Positions 1-10,352 of a stretch of 64,000 bases of DNA are shown in pieces. The notes under the pieces were generated by a model. That model searched no databases. It was not told where the DNA came from and saw only the letters and a program-made list of their open reading frames with translations. The stretch comes from Pseudocercospora fijiensis CIRAD86 (taxonomy: Eukaryota; Ascomycota; Dothideomycetes; Mycosphaerellales; Mycosphaerellaceae): assembly GCF_000340215.1 (NCBI RefSeq), contig NW_006921532.1, positions 2,769,337 through 2,833,336 on the forward strand. The letters run 5' to 3'. Each line of letters opens with the position of its first letter. The first letter of the stretch is position 1. A program made the position numbers and the translations under genes.

Positions 1-301
1 TACTATCTATTGATTCATACAAGGCCTGGAGATGTGGAATGTCGTCATGTCCATGAATATTGAGAGTGCTATGTATATGAAGTCGAACCAAGTAATGGCG
101 TTCTTTCCAAAGCCCATGCCATGCCATGCCATGCATGCTACGTCCTCGTATTGTATGCCATCGCTCGTTGGGTATCATCGCGCAAAAACAAAAGGCCATC
201 ATATGCTACCGATGACCGAGGCCTGCTAATGACGCATTGCTGCGTGGATCGTCTATTAAACCTGTAGATGCCTGTACAACCCGAGATTTCGCACACGGTT
301 A
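1..301. other. intergenic, no gene seen
   Basis: No reading frame with coding character. It contains a short CATGC-type simple repeat near 115-140. It lies downstream of the minus-strand gene that ends at 302. Confidence 0.5.
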
Positions 302-1207
302 TCATGCCTTCCTCTGTTCACGCTCGTCTACCTTGCTATCTTCGCTGGACCCTGTAGCAGGCGCTTTGGCTTCGATCGGATCTAGCGTCCAAACCCATCT
401 TCGATGTCTCTTTCGACGACCAGATGGGCCAGGCGTCTGCGGCGTCGAGTCGCTGTCTTCCTCTTCTGAAGATTCACGCTTGTCTCCGGTCTGAGGCGAC
501 GAAACCTCTTGGCCTGTACATTTCTGGGGTATGGTATTGTCGTCGCATTGTTCCATTGACGAGTCTTCCGGGGGAGATAGTTCTAGGGTTGATATGGTCG
601 ATGTGGAAGATTCAATGTCAGAATGGCGCATGGTGAAATTGACATTCTTGACTTCTTCAGTGAGAGGCGTCTTGAATGACACCCTTTTCACAGCGGGAAA
701 CATCGGTTTGGATTGCGCGAACATCGTTCTGCGAGCCTTGGGCCGAGGGATTGGGGAGTTCACCAGAATAGAAGTGACGCTGTAAGAGAGCTTGTAGGGT
801 ATGTCGGGAGGGAGAGAATCAATAGTCGACGTCGACGATATCGAAGCAGAAGATGACGCAGAATAGATTGGCGGCGTTGCTTCGTGTGCTTCCGTTGCCA
901 GAGCTTCGGGGCTCTGTGTGCGAGGAATGTGCGTAGAGGTTTGCTCTACTGTAGGCTTCGATAATCTGCTCGCTGGTGATTGTCGCGCCGGGTGAAATGC
1001 ATTCCGGAAGGTATTCTTCGCAGTGGGAGACGCAGCAGAGTCCAAACGCAAGCTAGTGGAGCTTTTCCCAAACGTCGTGGTTACATTGTTCGTGTCCAGC
1101 GACAACCTCGGACGCTCCGCTTGTGACGACGGAGGCGCGAGCCGTGTCGGTGTCGAGCTCTGACTATAAGAAGTCATGGGCGCCGAAGGAAGTATGGCAA
1201 GTGACAT
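302..1207 (-). CDS. conserved fungal disordered protein of unknown function
   Basis: A single-exon frame of 301 residues if the ATG at 1207 (MSLAILPSAP) is used. An in-frame start further upstream (1273) would add 22 residues. The protein is Ser/Thr/Pro-rich and largely disordered. The most protein-like parts are a central KRVSFKTPLTEEV block and a C-terminal acidic stretch (KRESSEEEDSDS) followed by a basic tail with GRRKRHRRWVWTL. I recall similar KRV-F-PLTEE ... RRKRH-WVWTL architecture in uncharacterised ascomycete proteins, but no function is known to me. There are no membrane segments or signal peptide. The basic C-terminus would suit nuclear localisation (inference). Confidence 0.65.
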   Translation of the reverse strand: MSLAILPSAPMTSYSQSSTPTRLAPPSSQAERPRLSLDTNNVTTTFGKSSTSLRLDSAASPTAKNTFRNAFHPARQSPASRLSKPTVEQTSTHIPRTQSPEALATEAHEATPPIYSASSSASISSTSTIDSLPPDIPYKLSYSVTSILVNSPIPRPKARRTMFAQSKPMFPAVKRVSFKTPLTEEVKNVNFTMRHSDIESSTSTISTLELSPPEDSSMEQCDDNTIPQKCTGQEVSSPQTGDKRESSEEEDSDSTPQTPGPSGRRKRHRRWVWTLDPIEAKAPATGSSEDSKVDEREQRKA

Positions 1208-3557
1208 GGTGGTATTAGACTTGGACTCGTGAGCTGGAAGAGGTGGGCATGCCTCCGAGGTCCCACGTCGCACGAAGTCTCAGAAGATATGCAATGGGGT
1301 AGGCAGGTGGCAGGGCAGGTGGTAGGGTACGACGGACGACGGACGACGGACGACGAGTGCGGCTGCGGCTGCGGTGAGTCTGAATGCCTCGTGCTGCAGT
1401 GGTCCACGTATGCAGCTTGGCTCTCGTACATGTATTATTTAAAGAAGCGGTGGATGCCTGATTTGGATCTCGAAAGTCAGATCTCAGCAATAATCAATGC
1501 TCGATGACGCGAGCATAAATTGGGAAAGGACAAGCTCTGCCTGCGGAGCTGTCGTTGCAAGAGTCGAGATTACAGATGGTAGAAGCTGTTATAGTCGCGC
1601 GCCCGGCCCACCTGACTTCTTAATACGATCTGCGAGCTATCCGAAGCGCGGCGAGGCCCTATGTCGAACGGAAATAGCCTCTGTTCATCAGGAAAGGCGT
1701 CATGCGTCGCAATGTTGGTCCATACGGATTTGCAAAGTTACACTGCGGTACACCTTGGACCATTTGGTGACGTCGGTTGGCGCGGGCCTTACGATAGTTG
1801 GGTGAAGAGGCTCTCGAGGATTTGCTCTCGAGGCTCTCTTATTAATGCCTACTAATATCCGCCGCGAGTCTTATGAGAAATGGTCCATAGTGGAAGGTCG
1901 AGCATACCAATAATAATGTGAACACTTTGGTCCACGAGCTTAATGGAGTTTGTGGCTCGTGGTTCTCCATCTCTATCCCTAGTCATGCGGGCGCTTGTTG
2001 AAGATCCTGGTAAGCGCCGAGCCAAACCAAAATAGACGTGTCCCTGCAAATAGAATAGCCGATCTGCGCGCAGACACAGGCGACCGTGGAAAGTGCTACC
2101 GAAGTGGGCGAGACCCAAGGACAGTACTAGTACTAGTGTACGCGCACACCACTTTGCAGCACACAAAAGCCTTCGTGTCCTCGTCAACCTCTATGCTGTG
2201 TTTGCGCGTCAGTCTGTGCCACTTCTCATCATCACCGGCTCCGCTGCATGCTAAATAGTCCTTCGGTCATGCGTGGCGGACTGCCGGACGGTAAAGAATG
2301 TCCGCGCGCTGATAATACGACCAAAAGCCTTCTTGAAGCATACGCATTTGTCGAATACAACATACGCAGCCGTCAGCAAATCTTTGTTGTATTCTGAGCA
2401 AACATCCGCGACGACGTCACGGCCGGTAGATGGTCGGGGCGATGATATGCAGCTTTGGGTCCACCGAACGATATGCGAAGGCTCGTGGAAGGGCTTCCAA
2501 CATGACCTTCCTCGACATTAGTAGGCGCAGGTGGGACGGCAGTTGAACACGCCACGGAAGCCATCAGACATGTGAGCGGCAGCAACGTCTCTTGTGCTCC
2601 TTCCAGCTGAGATGCTCAGAATGGCTTCCACGCGTCCTGTATGGAATCGCCAAGAGCAAACCCTTGCAATACGCCAGCGGCAAGATCTCATGGAGCTTTG
2701 CAGATGACGTCGCACGTGTCAAGCTGCACACGAGGTGCTTGCTTGCACACGTTGCTAGCGCCACACAGTGGCAAGAAGGAGAAAGCTGCTGACTATGTCT
2801 TAGATGAAGGTAGTCTTGGGACTGCAGAGCCTGGTGACCGGGATGTCGATACGAATGGACAGAAGGCCTTATTCGGCCGACGACCGGCGAAACCTAAGAT
2901 CCATCACGCTGGAGACGTTCTTGGACGGTGATATTTCGATGTTTCGGCTGGAGTGGGCGAAGGACTGGTTGCAGCATGTCGATGCGGGAATGCACCGAAA
3001 ATGATTCCGATGCGTGCGGATGAACGAATCTGCATTCCACTTTCGTGGCCGCATGCAAGCAGTCCTTGACTTGCTTGTGGGAACGACTCCGGCGGCGGCG
3101 GACGTCAGACCGATTCGGGAACATTTGGAGTTTTCAGCTATAGTGACGTCTCAGGGCTGTTGATTTTTTTTCCACCTGTCATTTCGTGATGCAGCATTGC
3201 ACGATTCATCCAGGACTCAAGCCTGCGAGCCAGGGCGCAAAGTCGGCACTCGGCAGCTGCATTATTGACCAGAGACCAAGCGCTCTGTCTGTCGCAGATG
3301 GCAGCCGGATTCGAGATATCTGCATTCACCGTGCTGCCGATTCAGATCTGCAGCAGATTGACGAAATGGTGGTTAGACGCGAAGCCATCCTGAGGCCTGG
3401 GAGGCGCCGTAAGCAGAAGTGCGACTCGTGGAGCGGAATGCTCAGAGATGGGAATTTAGTAGACGAGATGAGGTGCCTATAGGTTACAGCGATGCTATAG
3501 CTTTGTCCGATCGAGAGGTGCAGCGCGTATGACAGTGTGATCGAAGGTCAACAATGT
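1208..3557. other. 2.3-kb gene-poor interval
   Basis: Only short overlapping frames on both strands, none with convincing codon use, domain content or splice structure. The base composition is ordinary and not the RIP-type AT-rich sequence seen further right. It contains a GACGGAC simple tandem tract and probably the promoter of the 302-1207 gene at its left end. A long 5-prime region or non-coding RNA cannot be excluded. Confidence 0.4.
1331..1374. repeat. simple tandem tract (GACGGAC, then GGCTGC)
   Basis: Four near-perfect GACGGAC-type heptamers are followed by three GGCTGC hexamers. They lie about 125 bp upstream of the start of the 302-1207 gene. Confidence 0.7.
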
Positions 3558-3560
3558 TTA

Positions 3561-4270
3561 GGGCCCGTTACGTTGCCCTGTTTTCGTAGGTCAGTTTTCT
3601 GGAAGTGTACGATAATCGGGTATGTTAACTCGGCCGTAGTTTTCGTACCTAATTTTCATCCCAATTTTCTAGCTATTAGCGTTCCTCGCTTATATAGCTA
3701 TATATAGTATAAACTACGAAAATCCGAACTCTTAATACCTCGAAGATAGAATCTATCCTTGTTTTTAAAAACTAAGGCTATTTAGCCCTATATCGCGCTA
3801 TAGAGTCGCAATTAGTAGTATAGTAGGCTATAGGCGCGGAAGCGACGAATAAAGATTATAAGGCGTAACTTTAGGCGTACTATTAGTAGTACTCTACTAC
3901 TCGAGAGCGGCTATTTCCTCCTACTGCTAAGTATTAGTTAATAGCTCCTTACTAGTAATTTAGTAGTAAATAATAGACTAGATAGATATATAGCTAAATA
4001 GTAATATATAATAGCTTTAATCTACGGCGATTCTGCGCACTAAGAAGACGCGAGGTCTAATAACTATTCTACGCTAAATTAGGCCTCTTAGTAAGCTACT
4101 AGCCTATACTAGGTCTACGAAAACTAGTCGACTTAATAGACGCGATTATCGTAGCAATTATCGTACCTATAAGCGACGATAAATAGTAGATAGAATACTT
4201 AGTTAGCTTTAGAGTTGGACTATTATTAGGCACCATAAACGCGACGAAAATCGGGCAACGTAACGGGCCC
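3561..4270. mobile_element. 710-bp non-autonomous TIR element, PIF/Harbinger-like MITE
   Basis: The segment begins GGGCCCGTTACGTTGCCC and ends with its exact reverse complement. The similarity continues further inward (TGTTTTCGT on the left, GATTTTCGT on the right when inverted). It is flanked on both sides by TTA (3558-3560 and 4271-4273), a 3-bp target duplication typical of PIF/Harbinger elements, whose TIRs often start GGG/GGC. The interior is AT-rich with many TpA steps and no long ORF, so it cannot encode a transposase and looks RIP-affected. It sits about 190 bp upstream of the polymerase start codon. Confidence 0.8.
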
Positions 4271-4457
4271 TTATTGCTCAGGAGATTCAGGGCAGAGTTT
4301 CGGAGCGGCACGTGATTTGCAAGCTCTATCTCATCGTCGTGGGTCTCCGCGGCTGTTTGCTGCTTCTCTCTTCTCATGTGTTGACAAACGCAAGGCTTCA
4401 AACGCTGAATTCTCCTTCTTGACTACCCACCATCACGGGATACACGATGCGGCGAAT

Positions 4458-6293
4458 ATGGCGAACAAATATCTGCCGGCAAGAAGGGACGGGAGGATAG
4501 TAATACACTTCGACTATGATTGTTTCTATGCTTCAGTCTTCGAAGCGAAGAATCCGGCACTCAAGAGCTTGCCATTCGCCGTGCAGCAGAAGCAGATTAT
4601 AGTCACTTGCAATTATGAAGCACGGAGGAGAGGGTTGCACAAGCTGCAGCTGATAAAAGATGCGAGGAGGATTTGTCCAGACGTGATTATCGAGCTGGGA
4701 GAGGATATTTCGCAATTCAGAGATGCAAGCAAAGAGCTGTACGGCTTCATTAAAGGCTTCTCATGGAACAACAAGATCGAGCGCCTCGGCTTTGATGAGG
4801 TCTGGATGGACGTCACGGACATAGTGGATTACAATGTTGCCCTACTGAACAGAAATGATCTTGAGAATTCCTTCTTTCAGCTGGTCCAGGACGATCCGAC
4901 CGTAGGCTTTGGCCTCGATGCAACTGTTATAGCTGGGCACGCATTCCCGAAAGACTACGTGTCTGATCCACACTCCACTAATGTCAACGAGCTGACTTTG
5001 CGCTTGCGACTCGGCAGTCATCTGGCTCTGTACATACGGCACCAACTGGAGCAGCAGAAAGGCTACACATGCACCGTAGGAATATCGACAAACAAACTGT
5101 TGTCGAAGCTAGTAGGCAACCTCAACAAGCCGAAAGGTCAGACTACTGTTATGCCACCACTCGCTGCAGTAGATGGTCATGTCAGCAACGCAATTACCTT
5201 CATGGATGACCATGAGATTGGAAAGGTGCCAGGCATTGGGTTCAAGTTTGCGCAGAAGCTCCGAGAGTTCATATTGCAGCGGCCTCCAGAGTTTGACGAT
5301 GGCCTTGTGTACGGCTGCACGAAGGAGAAGGTCACTGTCGCTGATGTTCGCAATCATCCTGATGTCGATGCGCAGATGTTGGAAAAGCTCTTATCCGGTC
5401 CAGGCTCAGCTCATGGTATAGGCTACAAGATGTGGTGCCTCTTGCACGGGATAGATGACAGTGAGGTCAGCGCAGCAAGAGCCGTGCCAAGGCAGATCAG
5501 TATTGAGGACAGTTACATCCGTTTGGACACGATGCCAGAGTTGTTGAAGGAATTGATGCATCTTGCGCAATCACTCCTCACTCGTATGCGCATAGATTTG
5601 CTTGGCGAAGACGACGATTTCGAGTCGCAGGACGATCAGCCTGCTGATCAAGACATCACAAGTGTCAGCAACTCTGTGTCCGTAGAGGGAAAGAAATGGC
5701 TGGCACGACCAAAGGTGCTGCGTATAACAACAAGACCACGACAACCCCTACAACCTGATGGCACCAGGCAACGCTCGTTCAAGCGCATCTCGCATTCCGG
5801 GCCCCTGCCAAACTTTGTCTTCCGCCTGACAGAAAGTGTGGACGCTTTGGCCGAGAAATTGGTGAAGGAAGCCCTGGTCGGTCTGTTCAGGAAATTGCAT
5901 CCAGAAAAGGCAGGTTGGAATCTGAGCCTGATAAACCTGGCTGTGACCAACATGGCAGAAACTGCAGGCGACAGCAAAACCGCGAATGGGCGGGACATTG
6001 GCTGCATGTTCAGAAAGCAGGAAGATGTGCTTAGGGACTTTCGTGTGACGGACGCTGACACGCCGCCTTCGTCAGTGGACGTGAAATCAGAGCATATCCC
6101 AGACAAAAGCAGTATAGCAAAGAAAAGCATCGAAGAGGCCGAAAACGTCATGTTCGACAGCGACGAGGACGCAGCATGGGATGACGGCGAGGATGAAAAT
6201 GACCTGGATGAGTGTTGTACAATTTGCCATTTGAGGATGCCGGCCTTTGCTATGGGAGCCCACCAGCGATTCCATCTCCAAAATTCGGACTAG
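4458..6293 (+). CDS. DNA polymerase iota-type Y-family translesion polymerase
   Basis: A single-exon protein of 612 residues. The start at 4458 (MANKYLPARR) lies just ahead of the first palm strand; an in-frame ATG at 4317 would add an unlikely 47 residues. The palm carboxylates are visible in HFDYDCFYASV (Asp19/Asp21) and in LGFDEVW (Asp113/Glu114). The fingers motif CNYEARRRGL, the HhH-like VPGIGFKFAQKL near residue 255 and a little-finger domain with ITTRPRQ follow. The C-terminus (about 582-604) carries CCTICHLRMPAF...HQRFH, which resembles a C2HC ubiquitin-binding UBZ finger. Together these suggest nuclear damage bypass with recruitment to ubiquitinated PCNA. The iota assignment over eta rests on overall resemblance and is less certain than the Y-family call. 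Confidence 0.85.
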   Translation: MANKYLPARRDGRIVIHFDYDCFYASVFEAKNPALKSLPFAVQQKQIIVTCNYEARRRGLHKLQLIKDARRICPDVIIELGEDISQFRDASKELYGFIKGFSWNNKIERLGFDEVWMDVTDIVDYNVALLNRNDLENSFFQLVQDDPTVGFGLDATVIAGHAFPKDYVSDPHSTNVNELTLRLRLGSHLALYIRHQLEQQKGYTCTVGISTNKLLSKLVGNLNKPKGQTTVMPPLAAVDGHVSNAITFMDDHEIGKVPGIGFKFAQKLREFILQRPPEFDDGLVYGCTKEKVTVADVRNHPDVDAQMLEKLLSGPGSAHGIGYKMWCLLHGIDDSEVSAARAVPRQISIEDSYIRLDTMPELLKELMHLAQSLLTRMRIDLLGEDDDFESQDDQPADQDITSVSNSVSVEGKKWLARPKVLRITTRPRQPLQPDGTRQRSFKRISHSGPLPNFVFRLTESVDALAEKLVKEALVGLFRKLHPEKAGWNLSLINLAVTNMAETAGDSKTANGRDIGCMFRKQEDVLRDFRVTDADTPPSSVDVKSEHIPDKSSIAKKSIEEAENVMFDSDEDAAWDDGEDENDLDECCTICHLRMPAFAMGAHQRFHLQNSD

Positions 6294-6372
6294 AGTACAT
6301 TACTTTCCAACTCCACGCTTTCCAATCTACCTCAATCCTGTAGTTTATGCGCTGGTAGCTCGGAATTTTCAA

Positions 6373-8184
6373 TCAAACGGAGTGCGAAGCCTTGTGGGCT
6401 TTTCTGACGTGGAAACCGCCGTGCTCACCTGGTGAGGCCATCTCGCCGTTCCGACCAGCACTGGCGCCACTGGTTGCGCCGCTGGTAGCATTGCGGCGAG
6501 CTATGGGTTGAGAGCGCAGGAGATCCTTGAACTCGCTGCGGAGGTAGTTGTTCGACGCGCGCATCCTGGCCATGACGCCCTGCTGGTGCTCCTGGTTGCG
6601 CATGTGCTGGTTATTGACGAGCTGCAACTGCTCCATCTGACCAAGCGCGTTCTCGAGAGCTTCGTTGAGATCTTTGGCGGTAATGCGCAGCTTCTCGGCT
6701 TCGTCTTTGCGCTGCGACGCCATGATTTTGGCCGTACCAAGCGCCTTGTTGATGTCCTGAATATGAAGCTCGGACTTGTACAGCTTGGTTTCGAGGGTCT
6801 TGACGTAGCCCTTGTGGTAATCGAGGTCTCGCTGGAGCTCGACGTTCTCGTTCTTGAGGTCCTCGTTCTCTTGCTGGAGACTCTGGAGGCTTCCCATGTT
6901 CAGCTGCAGGCCCGTGATATCGCGTTGAAGCTCGACGTTGTCATGCTGCAGGTCATCGATGGTGGTATGCAAACCGGTGGTGCCGTATTGGAGATCGGCG
7001 ACATCGTTATTCTTGCCCTTAACTTCATTGCCATACTGCATCAAGGTCTGGCAATTCTTGTTCTGCTGGTCGAGGGTGTGCTTCAGCGCCTCATTCTCGT
7101 TGGCGCAGAAAGTCATGCGACGCTGCAGGTTCTCATTGAGCTGGTTGACATGCTCATTGTGTCTGACAAGAGTGTCGCATACTGCCATGTAGTCGCGCCT
7201 CAGCGTATCATTGAGATGCTCAACATACTGCGTATGCTCGGAGAGTCTGTCGATCTGGCTAGTCTTGTGCGTGAGAAGATGCGCCTGGTATGCAACATGC
7301 TCTGAGAGTTCCTGCCGACAATGTCAGTACGAGTCACAAGAGTGAGGATGGTCAGGTACCTGAAGCGCGCCGGTGTTGCGACTGAGCTCGTCACGCTCGA
7401 CTCTGAGGTGCTCAATGTCGCGACGAGTCTGGCGAAGCTTCTCGCGCATCGTCGTGTTGTTCTCCTCAGCGCGATCGAGTCTCTCTTGGGCCTTGATATT
7501 GGTGAAGAAACGCTTCATTTCGTCACGGCTCAGTTTTGGCAGGTCGCGAAGCTCATTGAGGTCTGCTTGGAAGAAGGTGTACTCCTGAGAGGCGCGCGCA
7601 AGCCTGACACTGGCTTCGAAATACTCGCGGTTGCGGAAGGCCTCTTTCTTCGGGTCGCTGTTGTCGTCACGGTCTTCTGCGGCTTTCTCGTAGGTGGCGA
7701 AGGCTTCCTTTATCTCGGCGCGAAGATGCGCGTCTTGGTGACCGAGGCGCTCAAGGTAGTTGGCGTTCTTACGGTCCTTGACTGTCGCAATGGGATTGTC
7801 TTCGTTTGGCACCACAACGCTGTTCAGAGCGCGATGCAGGCCGTAGTCGCCGAAAGACGAGCCGGCGCTGACACTGCTGGTGGCGTAGCTGTTGAAGCTA
7901 GACGTGCTGCGCTGGTCCATCTCCTCCTCGTCACTCTCGCCGTTGTACGGCTCAGGCACAGTCAGTTGGGCGGGGGTCAATGTTGACTCTGCGTGGGGGG
8001 TTGTATTGGGGAAAGCCGGATTTGACCTCAGCGGGTCAGACTGCATGCTTACCTTTGAGGGACTGCCCGAAGGCGCAGGTGACGATGCCTCTGGGATCGT
8101 CGGAAGTGAGTGGCGCCCGTAGGCCTCGCGCCTTGCGATGCGGACACGCATGGTTGGCAGTGCTGGTCTGCCAGAGACCGCCAT
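6373..8184 (-). CDS. coiled-coil protein of unknown function
   Basis: Two exons, 8184-7360 and 7311-6373, joined across a 48-bp GT-AG intron (7312-7359) at a codon boundary, give 587 residues from MAVSGRPALP. An upstream in-frame ATG at 8295 would add 37 residues. The N-terminal 120 residues are Ser/Pro-rich and disordered. From about residue 160 to 545 the sequence is continuous heptad-like coiled coil (for example LQQENEDLKNENVELQRDL). The tail is Ala/Ser/Gly-rich. There is no catalytic domain, signal peptide or membrane segment. It is probably a structural or scaffold protein; I do not recognise a named orthologue. Confidence 0.75.
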
Positions 8185-8859
8185 TGTTGCGATGTTGATG
8201 CTGCGAGCAAGAATCTCACCGCAAACGAAATCGTTGTTTGTGCGTGCACAGTCACTCGACTTCACTCGGATCTTGCCAAGCCCCACGAGCCTCAATTCTC
8301 ACGTCAGGGAGCTGAAGTCGACTTCAACTTCCACCCGCTCACTGGAATGGAAAGTGAGATAAGCGCAGCCCGCAAGCATCCCTTCAGCACGCCCTCCACT
8401 GCGATCAGCCTTCCAAGCTGCCCATGTCGGCCTTCGGCTCTTCAAGACATCTACCAGAGGCGGAGGTCTCCTGGTAGTGCAAGTGCGAGATAGGCTTCAG
8501 TTCTCACTAGCTCGCCTGAAAGGCGATGGGGATACATGTGTTCAACAGACATCACTTCAAATGACGCTCCCCGAGACATAAGGACTCAAGCTACCTGTAT
8601 GGATATGGTGCTTGATCAAATGGTCAAGGCGCATCATTCATTTCAGTGAGAAAGGCGGTTTCATTCCGTACGGATGTTCACTGCTGCATTGCAGCATACT
8701 CACTTCTCGATGCGCGGCGCGCTAGACAGCGGCGGTTAGGTATGGTAATGTATAACCAACTTTTTTGCTCTGCCACATTCTGACAACTTACGCTCTCTCT
8801 TTCGCCCACATCGATCACCGAAAGTCCTCGCGCAGCCTGCCGTCGCTTCCACCACCCGC
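8185..8859. other. intergenic between two minus-strand genes
   Basis: No supported gene. It holds the promoter and 5-prime leader of the coiled-coil gene and the 3-prime end of the dehydrogenase gene. The frames on the plus strand here are mirror images without coding character. Confidence 0.45.
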
Positions 8860-9929
8860 TCAAGCCATCCGTCCACCATGAATCTCAATCACACTTCCCG
8901 TAACATATCTCGCCTCATTACTACTCATCAATCAGTCATCACCTCTTCCTTTCTCTTTGCTTTTCACTCACCTGAACAGAAAAGCCACAACATCAGCAAT
9001 CTCCTCCGGAGTTCCCAACCTCCCCAGTGCGACGCGATTCTCTTCTTCTTTGACAGCTTCGGCTCCAGCCACAACCGCAGCATTGGTAGGAGTGTCAATA
9101 TATCCTGGAGCTACGGCATTGATTCGGATGTTTTTAGGTCCGAGTTCAAGGGCCTGCGAGCGATCAGCGGCCGAAGAGAGCAGCAATGAGCCAAGCGAAT
9201 TCATAATTCCGAATAGCGACGTTTTTGAGACTCGCTTCGCTCGGCACTCACCATAGCCTTAGTAAAGCCCACAATCCCCCATTTCGTCGCACAATAAATC
9301 GCAAATCTCGGCGCAACGCCCGTTCCCATGATACTGGAAACATTGACGAAAGAGGACCCAGAAGTCATATGAGGTATGCAAGCCCTGGTCATGTTGTAAG
9401 TTCCTCGGAGGTTGGTGTTGGTGAGTTTGTCCCAGTACCTTGAGAGAAAAGAAATATATCAGCAAGCAAAAACGGCACAGGCGAGAGACGTGGTACTTAC
9501 TCATCCGTCGTTTCCGTCAATTCGTAAGCCGTAGGATTACACTGCACAATAATTCATNNNNNNNNNNNNNNNNNNNNNNNNNNNNNNNNNNNNNNNNNNN
9601 NNNNNNNNNNNNNNNNNNNNNNNNNNNNNNNNNNNNNNNNNNNNNNNNNNNNNNNNNGTAGATTGACCCTGCACATTGAATACAAAATCCACATTCCGTC
9701 CAAGCTTCTCGATGTACCCATTGACGGCAGAAGAGGATCCGACGTCAAGGATTTCGATGGAATGCTTTTCAGAGTCTTTGCATAATTCTTTCGTTTCTTG
9801 TAGACCTTTCATGTTAATATCGCTGAGTGCAAGGACTGATCCGTGAGATGCCATTTTGGTTGCTGTGGCTCGGCCAATGCCTGATGCGGCGCCGGTGATG
9901 ATGCATAATTTGTTGGTGAAGTCAGGCAT
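8860..9929 (-). CDS. short-chain dehydrogenase/reductase (interrupted by assembly gap)
   Basis: A Rossmann-fold SDR starting at MPDFTNKLCI (9929), with TGAASGIG as the nucleotide-binding motif, VNVSS for the catalytic Ser and YCATK for the catalytic Tyr/Lys. The downstream exons read 9501-9438, 9438-9252, 9153-8972 and 8920-8860, with introns 9439-9500, 9154-9251 and 8921-8971. The final exon gives the classical ending ARYVTGSVIEIHGG. The 100-N gap falls after NVDFVFNVQG, close to an intron acceptor (TTGTGCAG) just left of the gap, so part of the coding sequence or an intron is missing. The substrate cannot be told; classical 250-260-residue SDRs of this type use NAD(P)H on alcohols, ketones or sugars. 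Confidence 0.85.
9558..9657. other. assembly gap (100 N)
   Basis: Exactly 100 undetermined bases, the conventional placeholder for a gap of unknown length, inside the dehydrogenase gene. Confidence 0.98.
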
Positions 9930-10352
9930 CTCGGATAGGTTGCGAATGTGTGTGTCGTAGGTCCGCTTCTTGGAAGGGAGCACTGCTGTTCTTGAGGTCG
10001 TCTGATTGTTACTGTTGGAAAGGTTTTACCATAATGTGAGGTCGTCTACATAGAGAGGGACGGTAGATAAAGTTAGAATAATTGGCCGGCGGTCAGATAG
10101 GGCGTCTAGGCCGTCCAGTACTGCTCGATAGGCTATTATACAAGATTGATTAATATGAACAATATTTTGGCTGGATCTAATTCGATCGTGATGGTACATG
10201 TTAATATACCTATTTCGTGTTACGCCAGCCTTGTGCTGCGCGTGCTTCGTCACCGAATCCCTGTCAAGCATTAGACACCCCTGCATGCATGCCTTGTACA
10301 ATGTCGTTCCAAGCCTGATGCTATTTCCCATGAAGCGCCGACCCCTCAAGTA
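9930..10352. other. intergenic, no gene seen
   Basis: Between the start of the dehydrogenase and the stop of RFC1. Part of it (10030-10200) is mildly AT-rich and resembles transposon-derived sequence, but no termini are visible. Confidence 0.4.

Noticed and set aside
6508..7986. Long plus-strand frames opposite the coiled-coil gene
   Set aside because: They are antisense shadows of a Glu/Leu-rich coiled coil, giving Val/Leu-rich translations.
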